Made by a program: the position numbers and the translations under genes. Source: an uncultured Verrucomicrobiales bacterium (lineage in GTDB: Bacteria > Verrucomicrobiota > Verrucomicrobiia > Verrucomicrobiales > Akkermansiaceae). Taken from it: DNA of 64,000 nt. The stretch spans positions 43,486 through 107,485 of the forward strand of contig CAMQZC010000004.1 of the NCBI GenBank assembly GCA_947039485.1, read 5' to 3'. The notes beneath the pieces are model-generated. The model did not search any database. It was given only the letters and a program-made list of their open reading frames with translations, and was not told where the DNA came from. Positions 26,460 to 35,901 of the stretch are shown one piece after another. How positions within the stretch are numbered: the stretch's first letter is position 1; every line of letters begins with the position of its first letter.

Positions 26460-26744
26460 ATGAAAGATATCTATGACGTCATCAAGAGGCCTCGCGTTTC
26501 TGAAAAAGCCACGATCCAGCATGAACAGTCTGGCGTATTGGTGCTTGAAGTTGCTGTAAAAGCAAACAAGCTCGAAATCAAGCAGGCGATCCAAACAGCC
26601 TTCGGTAAGAAGGTTGCTAGTGTTCGCACCGCAAACTACGATGGTAAGGCCCGCCGCAAGCGCACAGCTGCAGCAGGTACCACCCCCGCATGGAAGAAGG
26701 CCTACGTCACCCTCGCAGAAGGTGAAAGCCTCGACCTTGTCTAA
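26460..26744 (+). CDS. rplW: 50S ribosomal protein L23
   Basis: 94 residues (MKDIYDVIKRPRVSEKATI), binding site for trigger factor and SRP at the tunnel exit. Typical features are EVAVKANKLEIKQAIQTAFG and the basic loop GKARRKRTAAAG. It starts 2 bp after rplD and is followed by rplB at 32 bp, in normal order. Confidence 0.97.
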   Translation: MKDIYDVIKRPRVSEKATIQHEQSGVLVLEVAVKANKLEIKQAIQTAFGKKVASVRTANYDGKARRKRTAAAGTTPAWKKAYVTLAEGESLDLV

Positions 26745-26776
26745 TCTGATTGGAAACTATAATTAAGTAAGCTACT

Positions 26777-27610
26777 ATGTCCCTTAAGTCATTCAAGCCT
26801 ACCACCCCCTCCAACCGTTACAAGGTACTTCCTTCCTTTAACGAGATCACGAAGAGCCGCCCTGAGAAGTCACTTCTCGAGCCTCTTCACAGGAGCGGTG
26901 GCCGCAATAACAACGGTCGCATCACCACCCGCCACATCGGCGGTGGTCACAAGCGCCACTATCGTCTGGTCGACTTCCTTCGCAGGAAGACTGAACCAGC
27001 TACCGTAATCGGTATTGAGTATGATCCAAACCGTACTTGCCGTATCGCCCTCATCCAGTACACAGACGGCACCAAGAGTTACATCCTGGCACCCGTAGGT
27101 CTCACTGATGGCATGATCGTCCAAAGTGGTGACACCGTCGCTCCTAAGGTTGGTAACGCAATGCCTCTCAAGAATGTACCTCTTGGTACTGCTGTTCACA
27201 ACATCGAAGTGCGCCCCGGCGCAGGTGGTAAAATTGCCCGCTCTGCTGGTCAACAAGCTATCCTTTCTAACCGCGATGGTGAATACGCTCTCATCAAGAT
27301 GCCTTCTGGTGAAATCCGCAAGTTCCGCGTTGAGTGCAAATGCACCATCGGTCAGGTCGGTAATCCCCAGCACATGAACGAAGTATCCGGTAAAGCTGGT
27401 CGCTCTCGTTGGATGGGTATCCGTCCTACCGTCCGCGGTATGTGCATGAACCCTGTAGATCACCCGAATGGTGGTGGTGAAGGTAAGTCAAAGTCCGGTG
27501 GTGGTCGTCAGCACTTGAAGTCCCCATGGGGTCACGTCAAGGGTCAGAAGACACGCCGTCTGCGCAAGCCATCCGATGCTTTCATCGTACAGCGTCGCAA
27601 GTCCAAGTAA
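26777..27610 (+). CDS. rplB: 50S ribosomal protein L2
   Basis: 277 residues, standard for L2, one of the most conserved 23S rRNA-binding proteins. [20 protein letters not shown] (N-terminal OB domain) and the C-terminal [19 protein letters not shown] with the functionally important His of NPVDHPHGGG are present, although the usual HGGG triplet reads NGGG here ([10 protein letters not shown]). The change of that second His to Asn is a small oddity. Confidence 0.97.
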   Translation: MSLKSFKPTTPSNRYKVLPSFNEITKSRPEKSLLEPLHRSGGRNNNGRITTRHIGGGHKRHYRLVDFLRRKTEPATVIGIEYDPNRTCRIALIQYTDGTKSYILAPVGLTDGMIVQSGDTVAPKVGNAMPLKNVPLGTAVHNIEVRPGAGGKIARSAGQQAILSNRDGEYALIKMPSGEIRKFRVECKCTIGQVGNPQHMNEVSGKAGRSRWMGIRPTVRGMCMNPVDHPNGGGEGKSKSGGGRQHLKSPWGHVKGQKTRRLRKPSDAFIVQRRKSK

Positions 27611-27636
27611 TCTAACTCGAAACTCAATATAGTACA

Positions 27637-27906
27637 ATGGGACGTTCCCTCAAAAAAGGACCCTTCGTAAGCCAGCCTCTTCTTAAGAAAGTAGATGCTC
27701 AGCTCGAAAACGGTGATCGCAAGCCTATCAAGACATGGAGCCGCGCCTCCATGGTGATTCCGGACTTCGTTGGTCTCACCTTCCTCGTTCACACCGGCAA
27801 AACATTTGCCACAGTGTACGTCACGGAAAACATGGTGGGCCACAAGCTCGGCGAATTTGCCCCTACACGCACCTTTAAGGCGCATGGTGGCATTGGCAAG
27901 AAGTAA
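27637..27906 (+). CDS. rpsS: 30S ribosomal protein S19
   Basis: 89 residues ([19 protein letters not shown]), head protein contacting S13. The C-terminal [21 protein letters not shown] is typical. In nearly all bacteria rplV follows directly; here a 236-codon non-ribosomal gene begins 24 bp after the stop. Confidence 0.98.
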   Translation: MGRSLKKGPFVSQPLLKKVDAQLENGDRKPIKTWSRASMVIPDFVGLTFLVHTGKTFATVYVTENMVGHKLGEFAPTRTFKAHGGIGKK

Positions 27907-27930
27907 CCTATAATATCAACAAAATGAACC

Positions 27931-28641
27931 ATGGCTAACCGTTGCGCCAGCACAACATTGCTACTCGCCGCCTTTATTGGCACGAGCGCAGTGCAGGGTG
28001 CTGACAACGGGGATCCTGGTGCGGAAGATCGCAAGATTGCCCAACTCGAAAGGCAACTGGCTGTTTTACGCGAAAGCTACACTCTGGCACGAACTGATGC
28101 CGATAGCGCCCGAAAGCAAGTTCGCGAAATACGCGAACGCTTAGAGGCACTTGGTGCAACAGGGCTAGGCGAGAGTGAAGAGCGACTCATCGAGACCGTC
28201 GCGCAGCTAGAAGCTGCACGAATCGAGCTCGAAACCCTCAAAAAGGGCGCTCTGAAGCTGTCCGAAGCTATTAACACTTATACAAAGAGTGTTTTAGTGG
28301 AAGACGCGCAAGCAGCACAGAACTTGGAAGCAGTCCTTAGAGAGCTAGATGTAGCTCTGGGCTACCGACAAGCACAGCAAGACGAGTTCGATGGTACGCT
28401 AAACGAGTCAACCGTCCTCAGTATCGATACTGAGTCGGGACTCATCGTCATCAACGCAGGCCGCGAGGCCAAGGTTGAAGTGGGCATGCCCATGGAAATC
28501 GCGCGTGGTGATCAAGCTATAGCCATCGCAATGGTGACCGACGTTCGAAAGAAGGTAGCAGGCCTACTGGTGCAAAAACATCTCAACCCCGCACTAACCA
28601 TCAACGTCGGAGACCGAGTCTCCGTAAAAACCTCTGATTAA
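27931..28641 (+). CDS. Secreted coiled-coil protein inserted in the S10 operon
   Basis: A 236-residue protein unrelated to ribosomal proteins. A probable signal peptide (residues 1-23, TTLLLAAFIGTSAVQG, cleavage before ADNG) is followed by a charged helical region of about 100 residues (about 33-135) with coiled-coil heptads (KIAQLERQLAVLRESY, LIETVAQLEAARIELETL). A compact C-terminal beta-rich domain (about 155-236; LSIDTESGLIVINAGREAKV, GDRVSVKTSD) recalls stalk-plus-head envelope proteins. It lies 24 bp after rpsS and 22 bp before rplV on the same strand, so it must be co-transcribed with ribosomal genes. I do not recognise the family; a periplasmic or envelope-anchored structural role is my inference. 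Confidence 0.85.
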   Translation: MANRCASTTLLLAAFIGTSAVQGADNGDPGAEDRKIAQLERQLAVLRESYTLARTDADSARKQVREIRERLEALGATGLGESEERLIETVAQLEAARIELETLKKGALKLSEAINTYTKSVLVEDAQAAQNLEAVLRELDVALGYRQAQQDEFDGTLNESTVLSIDTESGLIVINAGREAKVEVGMPMEIARGDQAIAIAMVTDVRKKVAGLLVQKHLNPALTINVGDRVSVKTSD

Positions 28642-28663
28642 ATTCTTCAACAAATACCAAACC

Positions 28664-29002
28664 ATGGAAGTGAAAGCAGTATACAAAAACGCACGCATCT
28701 CTGCGAAGAAGATGCGTGACGTAGCCGCAGCCGTTCAAGGTATGTCTGTATCCCAGGCAACCGACGTGCTCAGCTACTCCCCAAAGAAGGGAGCCTATCT
28801 CCTCAACAAGACGCTAAAGTCCGCAGTGGGCAACGCCGAAAACAACAACGGACTTTCCGCTGATGATCTCGTGCTCAAGAGCGTCATGATCGATGAAGGT
28901 CCAACCTCTCGTCGCACAATGCCACGTGCTCGCGGTTCAGCTAATATGATCCGCAAGCGCACATCCCACATCACCATCATCCTCGCTAGTACCGAGGCAT
29001 AA
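28664..29002 (+). CDS. rplV: 50S ribosomal protein L22
   Basis: 112 residues, tunnel-lining protein with the extended beta hairpin. [20 protein letters not shown] and the C-terminal loop [20 protein letters not shown] are diagnostic. Known macrolide-resistance deletions map to this loop and no such deletion is evident here. It resumes the usual S10 order after the inserted coiled-coil gene. Confidence 0.97.
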   Translation: MEVKAVYKNARISAKKMRDVAAAVQGMSVSQATDVLSYSPKKGAYLLNKTLKSAVGNAENNNGLSADDLVLKSVMIDEGPTSRRTMPRARGSANMIRKRTSHITIILASTEA

Positions 29003-29024
29003 CACAAACAAAGAACATAAGACT

Positions 29025-29753
29025 ATGGGTCATAAAGTAAATCCGATCGGCTTCCGTCTCGCCGTGACCAAAGACTGGCGTTCCAAGTGGTATGCTACCG
29101 GCAAGGATTACGCCGCCAAGCTCCACGAGGATCTCCGCATCCGCAAGTTCATTAAGGACTACACCAACGGTCTCCAACGAGATTTTAAAGGTGCCACAGC
29201 TGCTATCTCACGCATCGTCGTAGAGCGCGCTTGGAACAGCGTACGTATTACCATCGCCACGGCTCGTCCAGGTCTCGTTATCGGGCCCAAGGGCAAGAAC
29301 ATCGAAGAGATGACCGCTGGACTTGTCAAGCTCTGCAATAATACGCAGGTAAAGCTCGACATCATGGAAATCCGCCAACCTGAGCTTGACGCTCAGCTCG
29401 TTGCCGAGAATATCGCAACACAGCTCGAACGCCGCGTAGCATTCCGCCGCGCAATGAAGCGTTCCGTGCAAGTTGCAATGGACTTTGGTGCCGATGGCAT
29501 CCGTGTACGTTGCGCAGGCCGCCTCGGCGGTGCTGACATCGCTCGTGCTGAATGGTACCGCGAAGGCAAAGTGCCTCTTCAAACTCTCCGTGTCCCTATC
29601 GACTACGGTTTTGCTGAAGCAAACACACTCTACGGTATCATTGGTATCAAGTGCTGGATCAACAAGCGTCCTGAAGTTGCTAACGCAGCTCCTCAAGGTC
29701 GCCCACAGCGTCCACGCCGCGACTTCCGCAAAGGTAACCCTAACCAAAACTAA
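29025..29753 (+). CDS. rpsC: 30S ribosomal protein S3
   Basis: 242 residues ([24 protein letters not shown]). The KH domain motif [12 protein letters not shown] and the C-terminal [21 protein letters not shown] region are intact, followed by a basic tail ([17 protein letters not shown]). S3 with S4 and S5 forms the mRNA entry site. Normal position between rplV and rplP. Confidence 0.98.
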   Translation: MGHKVNPIGFRLAVTKDWRSKWYATGKDYAAKLHEDLRIRKFIKDYTNGLQRDFKGATAAISRIVVERAWNSVRITIATARPGLVIGPKGKNIEEMTAGLVKLCNNTQVKLDIMEIRQPELDAQLVAENIATQLERRVAFRRAMKRSVQVAMDFGADGIRVRCAGRLGGADIARAEWYREGKVPLQTLRVPIDYGFAEANTLYGIIGIKCWINKRPEVANAAPQGRPQRPRRDFRKGNPNQN

Positions 29754-29775
29754 TTAATAGAAGGAGAAAAAGACT

Positions 29776-30210
29776 ATGCCTTTAATGCCTAAACGAATTA
29801 AGAATAATAACCGTAAGATGCACCGCGGCAACCGCGGCGGTAATGCAACGAGCGGAGATTATGTCGCCTTTGGTGATTTTGGTCTGCAAGTACTTGGCCG
29901 CGGCTGGGTAACTAACAACCAGATTGAAGCCTGCCGTATTGCTATCAACCGTTACCTGCGCCGTAAAGGTCGCGTGTACATCCGTATCTTCCCCCACAAA
30001 TCATTCACACAGCGTCCCCCCGATACTCGTATGGGTAAGGGTAAAGGTGCCGTTGAAGGTTGGGTTGCTGTTTGCCGTCCTGGCAACATCATGTTCGAAG
30101 TTGGCGGCGTGACCGAATCACAAGCTCGTGAGGCACTTCGCCTTGCATCCAATAAGCTTGGTATTCGCACACGTTTCGTCTATCGCCAGGGTGTTACTCC
30201 CCAGGTCTAA
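29776..30210 (+). CDS. rplP: 50S ribosomal protein L16
   Basis: 144 residues. [40 protein letters not shown] (in parts) and [19 protein letters not shown] are conserved features of L16, which orders the peptidyl-transferase centre. Translation could start at the first or at the fourth codon (MPLMPKRIK). A purine-rich GAAGGAGAAA precedes the start. A 65-bp gap with a hairpin follows before rpmC. Confidence 0.97.
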   Translation: MPLMPKRIKNNNRKMHRGNRGGNATSGDYVAFGDFGLQVLGRGWVTNNQIEACRIAINRYLRRKGRVYIRIFPHKSFTQRPPDTRMGKGKGAVEGWVAVCRPGNIMFEVGGVTESQAREALRLASNKLGIRTRFVYRQGVTPQV

Positions 30211-30212
30211 AA

Positions 30213-30250
30213 ATAACCGGGTGCTCCTCTGAGTTTCATTGGAGCATCCA
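30213..30250 (+). promoter_or_regulatory. Structured spacer between rplP and rpmC
   Basis: Starts ATAACCGGG (30213-30221), identical to the start of the rplC-rplD gap, and folds GGTGCTCC with GGAGCATC (8 bp, one G-U) around a 13-nt loop. Possibly an mRNA processing or control element. Confidence 0.35.
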
Positions 30251-30275
30251 ATTCACCTGAATAGAAAACACAGAT

Positions 30276-30482
30276 ATGCCAATTAAAAAAGCTAAAGACT
30301 TCCGCGGTATGCCCGCAAAGGAACTCGCGGCCCACATCCGTGGTCTGCGCGAAGAATTCTTCACCCTGCGCGTCCAGCAGGCCACAGGCCTCTTGGAAAA
30401 CAATCAACGCCTCCGTATCGTCCGTAAGGAGATTGCCTGCGCACTTACCGTGCAGACCGAAGGCTCCCTCGAACAAAACTAA
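30276..30482 (+). CDS. rpmC: 50S ribosomal protein L29
   Basis: 68 residues with the L29 pattern KAKDFRGMPAKELAAHIRGLREEFFTLRVQQATG (seen in parts) and NNQRLRIVRKEIA. L29 sits next to L23 at the tunnel exit. Standard order before rpsQ, with a 21-bp gap. Confidence 0.95.
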   Translation: MPIKKAKDFRGMPAKELAAHIRGLREEFFTLRVQQATGLLENNQRLRIVRKEIACALTVQTEGSLEQN

Positions 30483-30503
30483 TCACGAACCTAAGGACTT
30501 ATA

Positions 30504-30776
30504 ATGACCGAAACTACTACGACAGAAAAGCCTCAGGGCCTTCGTAAGACCCGTATCGGTGTCGTCGTGTCCACAAAGATGGCCAAAACCATCGTTGTTG
30601 AATACGTCGCCCGTGTTCCCCATCCGATCTTCAAGAAGATTGTTAAGAAGAGCAAGAAATTCTATGCTCACGACGAACAAGAACTTGCTAAGGACGGCGA
30701 CAAGGTACGCATCCGTGAAACACGCCCCCTTTCCGCGCTCAAGCGCTGGGAGCTTGTTGAAATAATCAAACACTAA
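30504..30776 (+). CDS. rpsQ: 30S ribosomal protein S17
   Basis: 90 residues with an OB fold. [21 protein letters not shown] and [25 protein letters not shown] segments are diagnostic. It carries a short Thr/Glu-rich N-terminal extension ([12 protein letters not shown]). Normal place between rpmC and rplN. Confidence 0.97.
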   Translation: MTETTTTEKPQGLRKTRIGVVVSTKMAKTIVVEYVARVPHPIFKKIVKKSKKFYAHDEQELAKDGDKVRIRETRPLSALKRWELVEIIKH

Positions 30777-30798
30777 TCTCTGAAAGGACTATTTAATA

Positions 30799-31164
30799 AT
30801 GCTCCAGATGGAATCCTCCGTTCAGGTCGCCGACAATACAGGCGCCCGCAGCGCCAAGATGATCAGCGTAATCGGTAAAGCTACCGACCAAGCTCACATT
30901 GGCGACATCATCACTATGCACATCCGTGAAGCCATTCCTACCGCTTCTATCAAGAAGGGTAGCGTGGTCAAGGCAGTGGTCGTGCGTACCGCAGCACCTA
31001 TCCGTCGTGACGACGGTTCTGTACTGCGCTTCGACGGCAACGCCGTTGTATGCATCGACAAGGACAACAACCCCCGTGGTACTCGTATCTTTGGGCCTGT
31101 TGCTCGCGAACTCCGTGAAAAAGGTTTCATGAAGATCGTATCCTTGGCACCCGAAGTGCTGTAA
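30799..31164 (+). CDS. rplN: 50S ribosomal protein L14
   Basis: 121 residues ([22 protein letters not shown]), intact. [31 protein letters not shown], in parts, and [10 protein letters not shown] complete the family signature. In most bacteria rplX, rplE, rpsN, rpsH and the rest of the spc cluster follow; here none does. A hairpin at 31219-31245 and about 2 kb of decayed sequence come next, so the cluster is split at this point. Confidence 0.97.
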   Translation: MLQMESSVQVADNTGARSAKMISVIGKATDQAHIGDIITMHIREAIPTASIKKGSVVKAVVVRTAAPIRRDDGSVLRFDGNAVVCIDKDNNPRGTRIFGPVARELREKGFMKIVSLAPEVL

Positions 31165-31218
31165 AAAGTATTTGTTGAAGCAGGCTCCTTGTGAGCATAC
31201 TGCCAAAGCACTTTAATT

Positions 31219-31252
31219 GGCTCATCTCCCCTGTGGAGATGGGTCAATTTTG
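31219..31252 (+). terminator. Terminator-like hairpin after rplN
   Basis: 11-bp stem with two G-U pairs (31219-31229 and 31235-31245), loop of 5 nt, followed by AATTTTGTT. The T run is short, so efficiency is uncertain. Confidence 0.6.
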
Positions 31253-33107
31253 TTATCTCAAATTGCCCGCACTTCCCTTTCCTCACTGCGCTTGCTTAGC
31301 GAGAGTGCAAAAAAGCGGCAAGCTTATAATCAAAGCGTAAGTGAAATGAGCTTTCTTGCATCATCATTCACTACATTATCCTCGGCAAGCTCGACTTGAG
31401 ATGCCGTGATGAGAGCTCTATGTTCTGGAACTTCAATTTTGGCACCCTGCGTGGCCTTGAAGGTAACCCTTCAAGCAAACTTGAATCTATGCCGGGTAGC
31501 TTAGCTCGGAGCTCGCCACAGCTGCATCATTCAAGTTGGTGCACCCCTTGCGAGCTTCCTCTCAATCCCTGTAGAGGGTTTTATCCTGAGATTATCGACA
31601 CCGCCCAGCGATACTAGTGGCTGTCTGTATTACAGCTATCTGAGAGCATAGAGCAGGGGGGCATTGTTAGCATCAAGCAACACGCTGAGGAGACTCATCT
31701 ATGGAGGCAAGACGCTACAGGTGCCAAATACAACCTCGTCGCTGAGCTGCCAACCCAATTGGAAATATCATAGAGAAGCTCAGCCAGCACCTCATCATCA
31801 ATCAAGATGAAACAACAGATTCTATCAAGCAAATATGGCGTATGAGAGATTGACTCCTTAACATTCAGAGAGCGCTTATCGCAACGTTAAATTGAAAGCC
31901 TCGATATAATGGGTCAATTTATCCTCATAGCAGGAGCCGCTCATTCAAACGTTTTTACTTCATCTATGCGGAGAGGAGATTCCAGCTCATCTCCAATCAA
32001 TCTTAGAGATTAACATTTAGCTGTAAATGCATGATGGCGTGTGGAGTCAATCCACAGACCGCCTTGATGACTCGATCACTACCACATACAGATGCGAGCC
32101 ATTAGCAACGATAGAGTCCTATGAAAAGTGGATGAGAATACTGCTAAATCGAGCATTGCTACGATAGCGTACGCCGCCTCACCGAGATCACACTCGTCGC
32201 TACAGACCGCCCTTTGAGACCAGCCGCGAGTGGGTCAAAGATACCCATGCTTGCATCCAGTGCTGCCGCACATACCTAGGCGCCGTAGCTCTGCTAATAA
32301 ATAGCTGCGCTCGCCTTTATCACGCTAAGGAGCGCAATTCTCCAGCGTATGCGTAGATTGAGGCGGCTTTGATGGCTTATTCTCTGCAGAATGTCGCTCA
32401 GGGTGGTTTGCATGGATTTGAGTATTGCATTGTCAATTATTGCAAACGCTATTTTCTAATGCAAAGATTGTTGAGCTGCATTTTGGCGTGATTCGCTGAG
32501 GTGTGCATCAATTTAGGGAGTTTGTCAATGTACTGTGTGATTTGCTACGCATGAAGCATCTGATGCACTGGGGCTGCAAGCCTCCTGCTAGACGCTTAAT
32601 CTATATGCTTGAAAAGATTAGGGATGCCACCTGTGAGCTGCAACGGATTGGGGTGACGATTATCAAATGGCTGGATCTGATGTCTGTAATGCTTTGGTTT
32701 GCAATCACTGCGGGCTTCTGCTGTGAGATGAAGTTGATCCAACGAAGAGCGTTTGGATTGAGAAATTTTGCAAATTACCACTTCAGTTGTTAGTGGAATG
32801 TGGGGTCTTAAAATATTGATGATAAAACGATTATTTTAATCAAATACCGAGATTTCAGCTAAAGGATTAGCTTTTAACTCTATGGAACTCATCAGTGCAC
32901 AGTGTAAAATGCGCATAAATACTCAAGTTATTCAATGAATCATTTATAGCTTGAATAAGCATCAAGAAAGACTTTTCTCATATTTCTTGGGGCTTTCTTG
33001 ATATTTAATCTTGAGATGTTGTAGTTTCTAGGAACTGTTAGTTAGTAATATGTGGGAATTAACTTCGCCGCTTTAAAATCGTGGCGGGAAATTAATTGCA
33101 ACAAGAG
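31250..33107 (+). pseudogene. Decayed coding region of about 1.9 kb, no intact gene
   Basis: No complete gene is visible. Coding-like pieces on the plus strand are broken by stops and frame changes. Frame 1 runs 31396-31773 with TAG at 31615 and 31771 (pieces such as GGIVSIKQHAEETHLWRQD). Frame 3 continues EKLSQHLIINQDETTDSIKQ to TGA at 31851. Frame 2 runs 32027-32491 with TAG at 32165 and 32354 (pieces YEKWMRILLNRALL, EWVKDTHACIQCCRTYLG, IEAALMAYSLQNVAQGGLHG). A 96-codon frame at 32503-32793 is not convincing. I recognise no family. The pattern fits one or more dead genes, with several stops explicable as CAG to TAG changes. Confidence 0.55.
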
Positions 33108-33167
33108 CTTGACTAATCCCTCGATGAGTGTTAGTCTCCGCTAACACTCATCGAGGGATTAGTCAAG
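33108..33167. promoter_or_regulatory. Perfect 27-bp inverted repeat, candidate metal-responsive operator
   Basis: Arms 33108-33134 and 33141-33167 are perfectly complementary around TCTCCG. The inner part is TGTTAG-N6-CTAACA, and a further CTAACACT lies at 33169-33176, giving three copies of AGTGTTAG in either orientation. The left arm starts with TTGACT, usable as a -35. It lies 80 bp upstream of the metal-binding lipoprotein start, the position of a repressor operator. The arms lack a T tail, so a simple terminator is unlikely. Confidence 0.55.
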
Positions 33168-33246
33168 ACTAACACTGAACTGGTGGGTATTGGGGCTGAG
33201 GCTTGAGAAGGGTCTGGACTCTATTTTAACTAGAAATAATAAAACA

Positions 33247-34185
33247 ATGATTAAAAAATTATTATCGGTATGTGCCATTTCGGCATTGTGCGCAGGTGTC
33301 TTTAGCTCCTGCACGGAGAAGAAGTCTGAGGCGGCAATAGATGGCAAGCTCTCTCTTGTCACGACGACGACTTATACCGCGGATCTCGCTAGGGTGATTG
33401 CTGGTGACAAGGTGAATGTGACCAACCTATGCGGGCCTGGTGTTGATCCTCATACCTATGTTGCCACAGTCGGTGATGTGGCGGCGATAGAGAAGGCTGA
33501 TGTGCTTGTCTACATAGGATTTGGTCTGGAAGCTCAGCTGGACAAAATCCTCACAGGGATGAAGAAGCGCGGTGCCAATGTTATTTGCTCCGCCGACTCT
33601 GTCCGCGCTCACAAGGTGATTGCTGTTGATGAAGATGGCGAGATGGTCAAGGATCCCCATATCTGGAATGATGTGACAATCTGGAGTGATGTTGCTGCTG
33701 GCTTTGCTGCCAAGATGTGCGAATATGACCCCGTCAACGCGGCGAGTTACAAGGCTAATTTAGCAGCTTACCAAAAGGAACTCGTCGAGCTCGATATCTA
33801 TGTTAAGGCTCGTATGCAGGAGATTCCTGTTGGGTCGCGTGTGCTTATCACAGCCCACGATGCCTTCTCCTATATGGCAAAGGCCTATGGTATTGAAGTT
33901 GATGCTCTCCAAGGTCTGAGCACTGCTACAGAAGCAGGCACCAAGGATGTGATGAAGCTCACTGAGAAGATTTTAGCAAAGAGGATTAAGGCTATCTTTG
34001 TCGAGAATATCGCGAACCCTGATACCATGCAATCTCTCATCCAAGCTGTTCAGGCCAAGGGCGGCGATGTGAAGATGGGCGGTGAGCTTTACTCTGACGC
34101 ATTGGGTGATGAGGCCTCAGGTCGTGATACCTATATCAAGGTGATTAAGGGTAATGCTCAACTTATTGTCGAGGCGCTCAAGTAA
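33247..34185 (+). CDS. Metal ABC transporter substrate-binding lipoprotein (TroA/ZnuA type)
   Basis: A 312-residue cluster A-I solute-binding protein. The signal peptide ends in a lipobox (GVFSSC, Cys22), so it is probably lipid-anchored. Metal ligands are visible as His69 (DPHTY), His138 (DPHIW), His204 (TAHDAF) and Asp284 (LYSDAL), a His3-Asp set with almost the spacing of Treponema TroA. There is no His-rich loop. TroA-type sites bind zinc or manganese, so the metal is left open. The ATG at 33247 is chosen over an upstream start at 33190 because it begins the signal peptide. First gene of a four-gene operon. Confidence 0.93.
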   Translation: MIKKLLSVCAISALCAGVFSSCTEKKSEAAIDGKLSLVTTTTYTADLARVIAGDKVNVTNLCGPGVDPHTYVATVGDVAAIEKADVLVYIGFGLEAQLDKILTGMKKRGANVICSADSVRAHKVIAVDEDGEMVKDPHIWNDVTIWSDVAAGFAAKMCEYDPVNAASYKANLAAYQKELVELDIYVKARMQEIPVGSRVLITAHDAFSYMAKAYGIEVDALQGLSTATEAGTKDVMKLTEKILAKRIKAIFVENIANPDTMQSLIQAVQAKGGDVKMGGELYSDALGDEASGRDTYIKVIKGNAQLIVEALK

Positions 34186-34207
34186 ATAATCTGAAAGTGA
34201 ATCTATA

Positions 34208-34957
34208 ATGGACGCAAGTATATACTCTGCTGTAGAAGTCGAGGATCTGACTGTCGCTTACAACTCCAAGCCCGTGTTATGGGACGTGGATTTGAAAATT
34301 CCTAAGGGAGAGTTGATGGCAATTGTTGGCCCTAATGGGGCAGGCAAATCAACCCTTATCAAGGTATTGCTCGGCTTGATTAAGCCTGTGAGCGGCCGTT
34401 ACAGCTTCCCTGATTATCAAAATTGTAGCCTCAAGGAGCTCAAGCGTCATATCGGCTACGTTCCTCAGAGTAGTAGCGTAGATTGGGATTTTCCCGCTAC
34501 TGTCTTTGATGTGGTCCTCATGGGTACCTATGGGAAGCTTGGCTGGATCAAGCGGCCTGGCAAGAGGGAGTATGAGCTTACTCGCTCGGTGATTGAGCAA
34601 GTGGGAATGTCTCAGTTTATGGATCGCCAGATTAGCCAGCTTTCAGGCGGTCAGCAGCAGCGCGCCTTCTTAGCACGCGCCCTTGCACAGGAGGCTGATA
34701 TTTACTTTATGGATGAGCCTTTTGCAGGTGTTGATGCGATGACTGAAAAGGCCATTGTCGTCCTACTCAAGGGGCTCAAAGCGCAGGGGAAGACTGTGAT
34801 TGCCGTGCACCATGATTTGCAAACAGTTGCTGAGTACTTTGACTGGGTGACCCTGCTTAATCTTAAGATTATCGCATCAGGTCCTGTGGATGAGACGTTC
34901 ACCGATACGAATATTACTCAAGCTTACCGTGGTGGGTTGCTTAATTCAAAGTTCTAA
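34208..34957 (+). CDS. Metal ABC transporter ATP-binding protein
   Basis: A 249-residue ATPase of the ZnuC/TroB/MntB class that energises uptake through the two permeases downstream. Walker [10 protein letters not shown] is near residue 45, the Q-loop is [15 protein letters not shown], the signature LSGGQQQR, Walker [12 protein letters not shown] and the H-loop AVHHDL. Q-loop wording [15 protein letters not shown] is typical for the Mn/Zn subfamily. It follows the binding protein by 22 bp. Confidence 0.95.
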   Translation: MDASIYSAVEVEDLTVAYNSKPVLWDVDLKIPKGELMAIVGPNGAGKSTLIKVLLGLIKPVSGRYSFPDYQNCSLKELKRHIGYVPQSSSVDWDFPATVFDVVLMGTYGKLGWIKRPGKREYELTRSVIEQVGMSQFMDRQISQLSGGQQQRAFLARALAQEADIYFMDEPFAGVDAMTEKAIVVLLKGLKAQGKTVIAVHHDLQTVAEYFDWVTLLNLKIIASGPVDETFTDTNITQAYRGGLLNSKF

Positions 34958-34977
34958 TCAATTGCTATTCTTATTTT

Positions 34978-35901
34978 ATGTTCGATAGTTTATACGAGCT
35001 AATCTCCAACTACACCTATCAGACTGTTGCTCTAGGCTCTCTGCTGCTTGGGCTGATTAGTGGGGTGATTGGCAGCTTCACCTACTTACAACGACAGGGG
35101 CTTTTGGGGGATGGTATCTCCCACTCTACCTTGCCCGGTATCGCCATTGTCTTTATGCTCTGGCAGAGTAAGAATAACGCGTTGCTGCTGATTGGTGCTG
35201 CCATCGCGGGGCTGCTCGCCATGATGTTTGTTCTCAATATTGTCAAGTACACAAGGGTGAAATTTGATGCGTCGCTCGCTCTCGTTCTGTCTGTTTTCTT
35301 TGGCCTCGGGATGGTTTGCATGACCTATGTGCAGAATATGCCTAATGCTAGCCAAGCTGGTCTTACGAGCTTCATCCTTGGTCAGGCTGCTACCATGCTG
35401 CGAAGTGATCTTTACTTCATGCTTATCTGTGCGCTTATCGTCCTGAGCCTTGCTATGCTCTATTGGAAGGAGTTTCAGCTCTTCATCTTTGACCGTGACT
35501 TTGCTCAGAGCTCAGGCTACTCTACTTCTTTAATTAATGGGATTCTCGCGTGTATGATTGTCATGGGTATCATTGTGGGGCTTCAGACGGTAGGTGCTAT
35601 TCTTATGTGTGCTATGCTTATCTCCCCAGCTGCCGCTGCGCGACAGTGGACAGATAAATTCCCTAGCATGGTTATTCTCTCTGCTCTCTTTGCCTCCATC
35701 TCTGGCTTGATTGGTACAAGCATCAGCTCGCTAGTAACGCAAATGCCAACTGGCCCATCTATTGTTATTATCATCAATAGTCTGGTCATTGTTAGTATGC
35801 TCATCGCCCCGCGACGCGGCCTTATTGCTAAGGTTTGTCAACGTCGCCAAAATCGTATTAATTTTAACAAGAAAAGCTTAGAAAATGTCCTCGGGAATTG
35901 A
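34978..35901 (+). CDS. Metal ABC transporter permease 1
   Basis: A 307-residue ABC-3 family inner-membrane permease with about eight to nine helices. It contains LGDGISHSTLPGIAI, matching the ABC-3 motif that includes a conserved His/Gly pair, and LQTVGAILMCAMLISPAAAARQ, the cytoplasmic coupling segment. It overlaps the next permease by 17 bp, so the pair is co-translated and probably forms a heterodimer. Confidence 0.94.
   Translation: MFDSLYELISNYTYQTVALGSLLLGLISGVIGSFTYLQRQGLLGDGISHSTLPGIAIVFMLWQSKNNALLLIGAAIAGLLAMMFVLNIVKYTRVKFDASLALVLSVFFGLGMVCMTYVQNMPNASQAGLTSFILGQAATMLRSDLYFMLICALIVLSLAMLYWKEFQLFIFDRDFAQSSGYSTSLINGILACMIVMGIIVGLQTVGAILMCAMLISPAAAARQWTDKFPSMVILSALFASISGLIGTSISSLVTQMPTGPSIVIIINSLVIVSMLIAPRRGLIAKVCQRRQNRINFNKKSLENVLGN

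Noticed and set aside
32503..32793. 96-codon frame in the decayed region after rplN
   Set aside because: Composition is irregular, no ribosome-binding site or family is visible, and the surrounding region is broken.
31250..33107. TAG-recoded phage or alternative-code gene
   Set aside because: A TGA and frame changes also interrupt the fragments, and all intact genes in the window use standard stops, so decay is the simpler reading.
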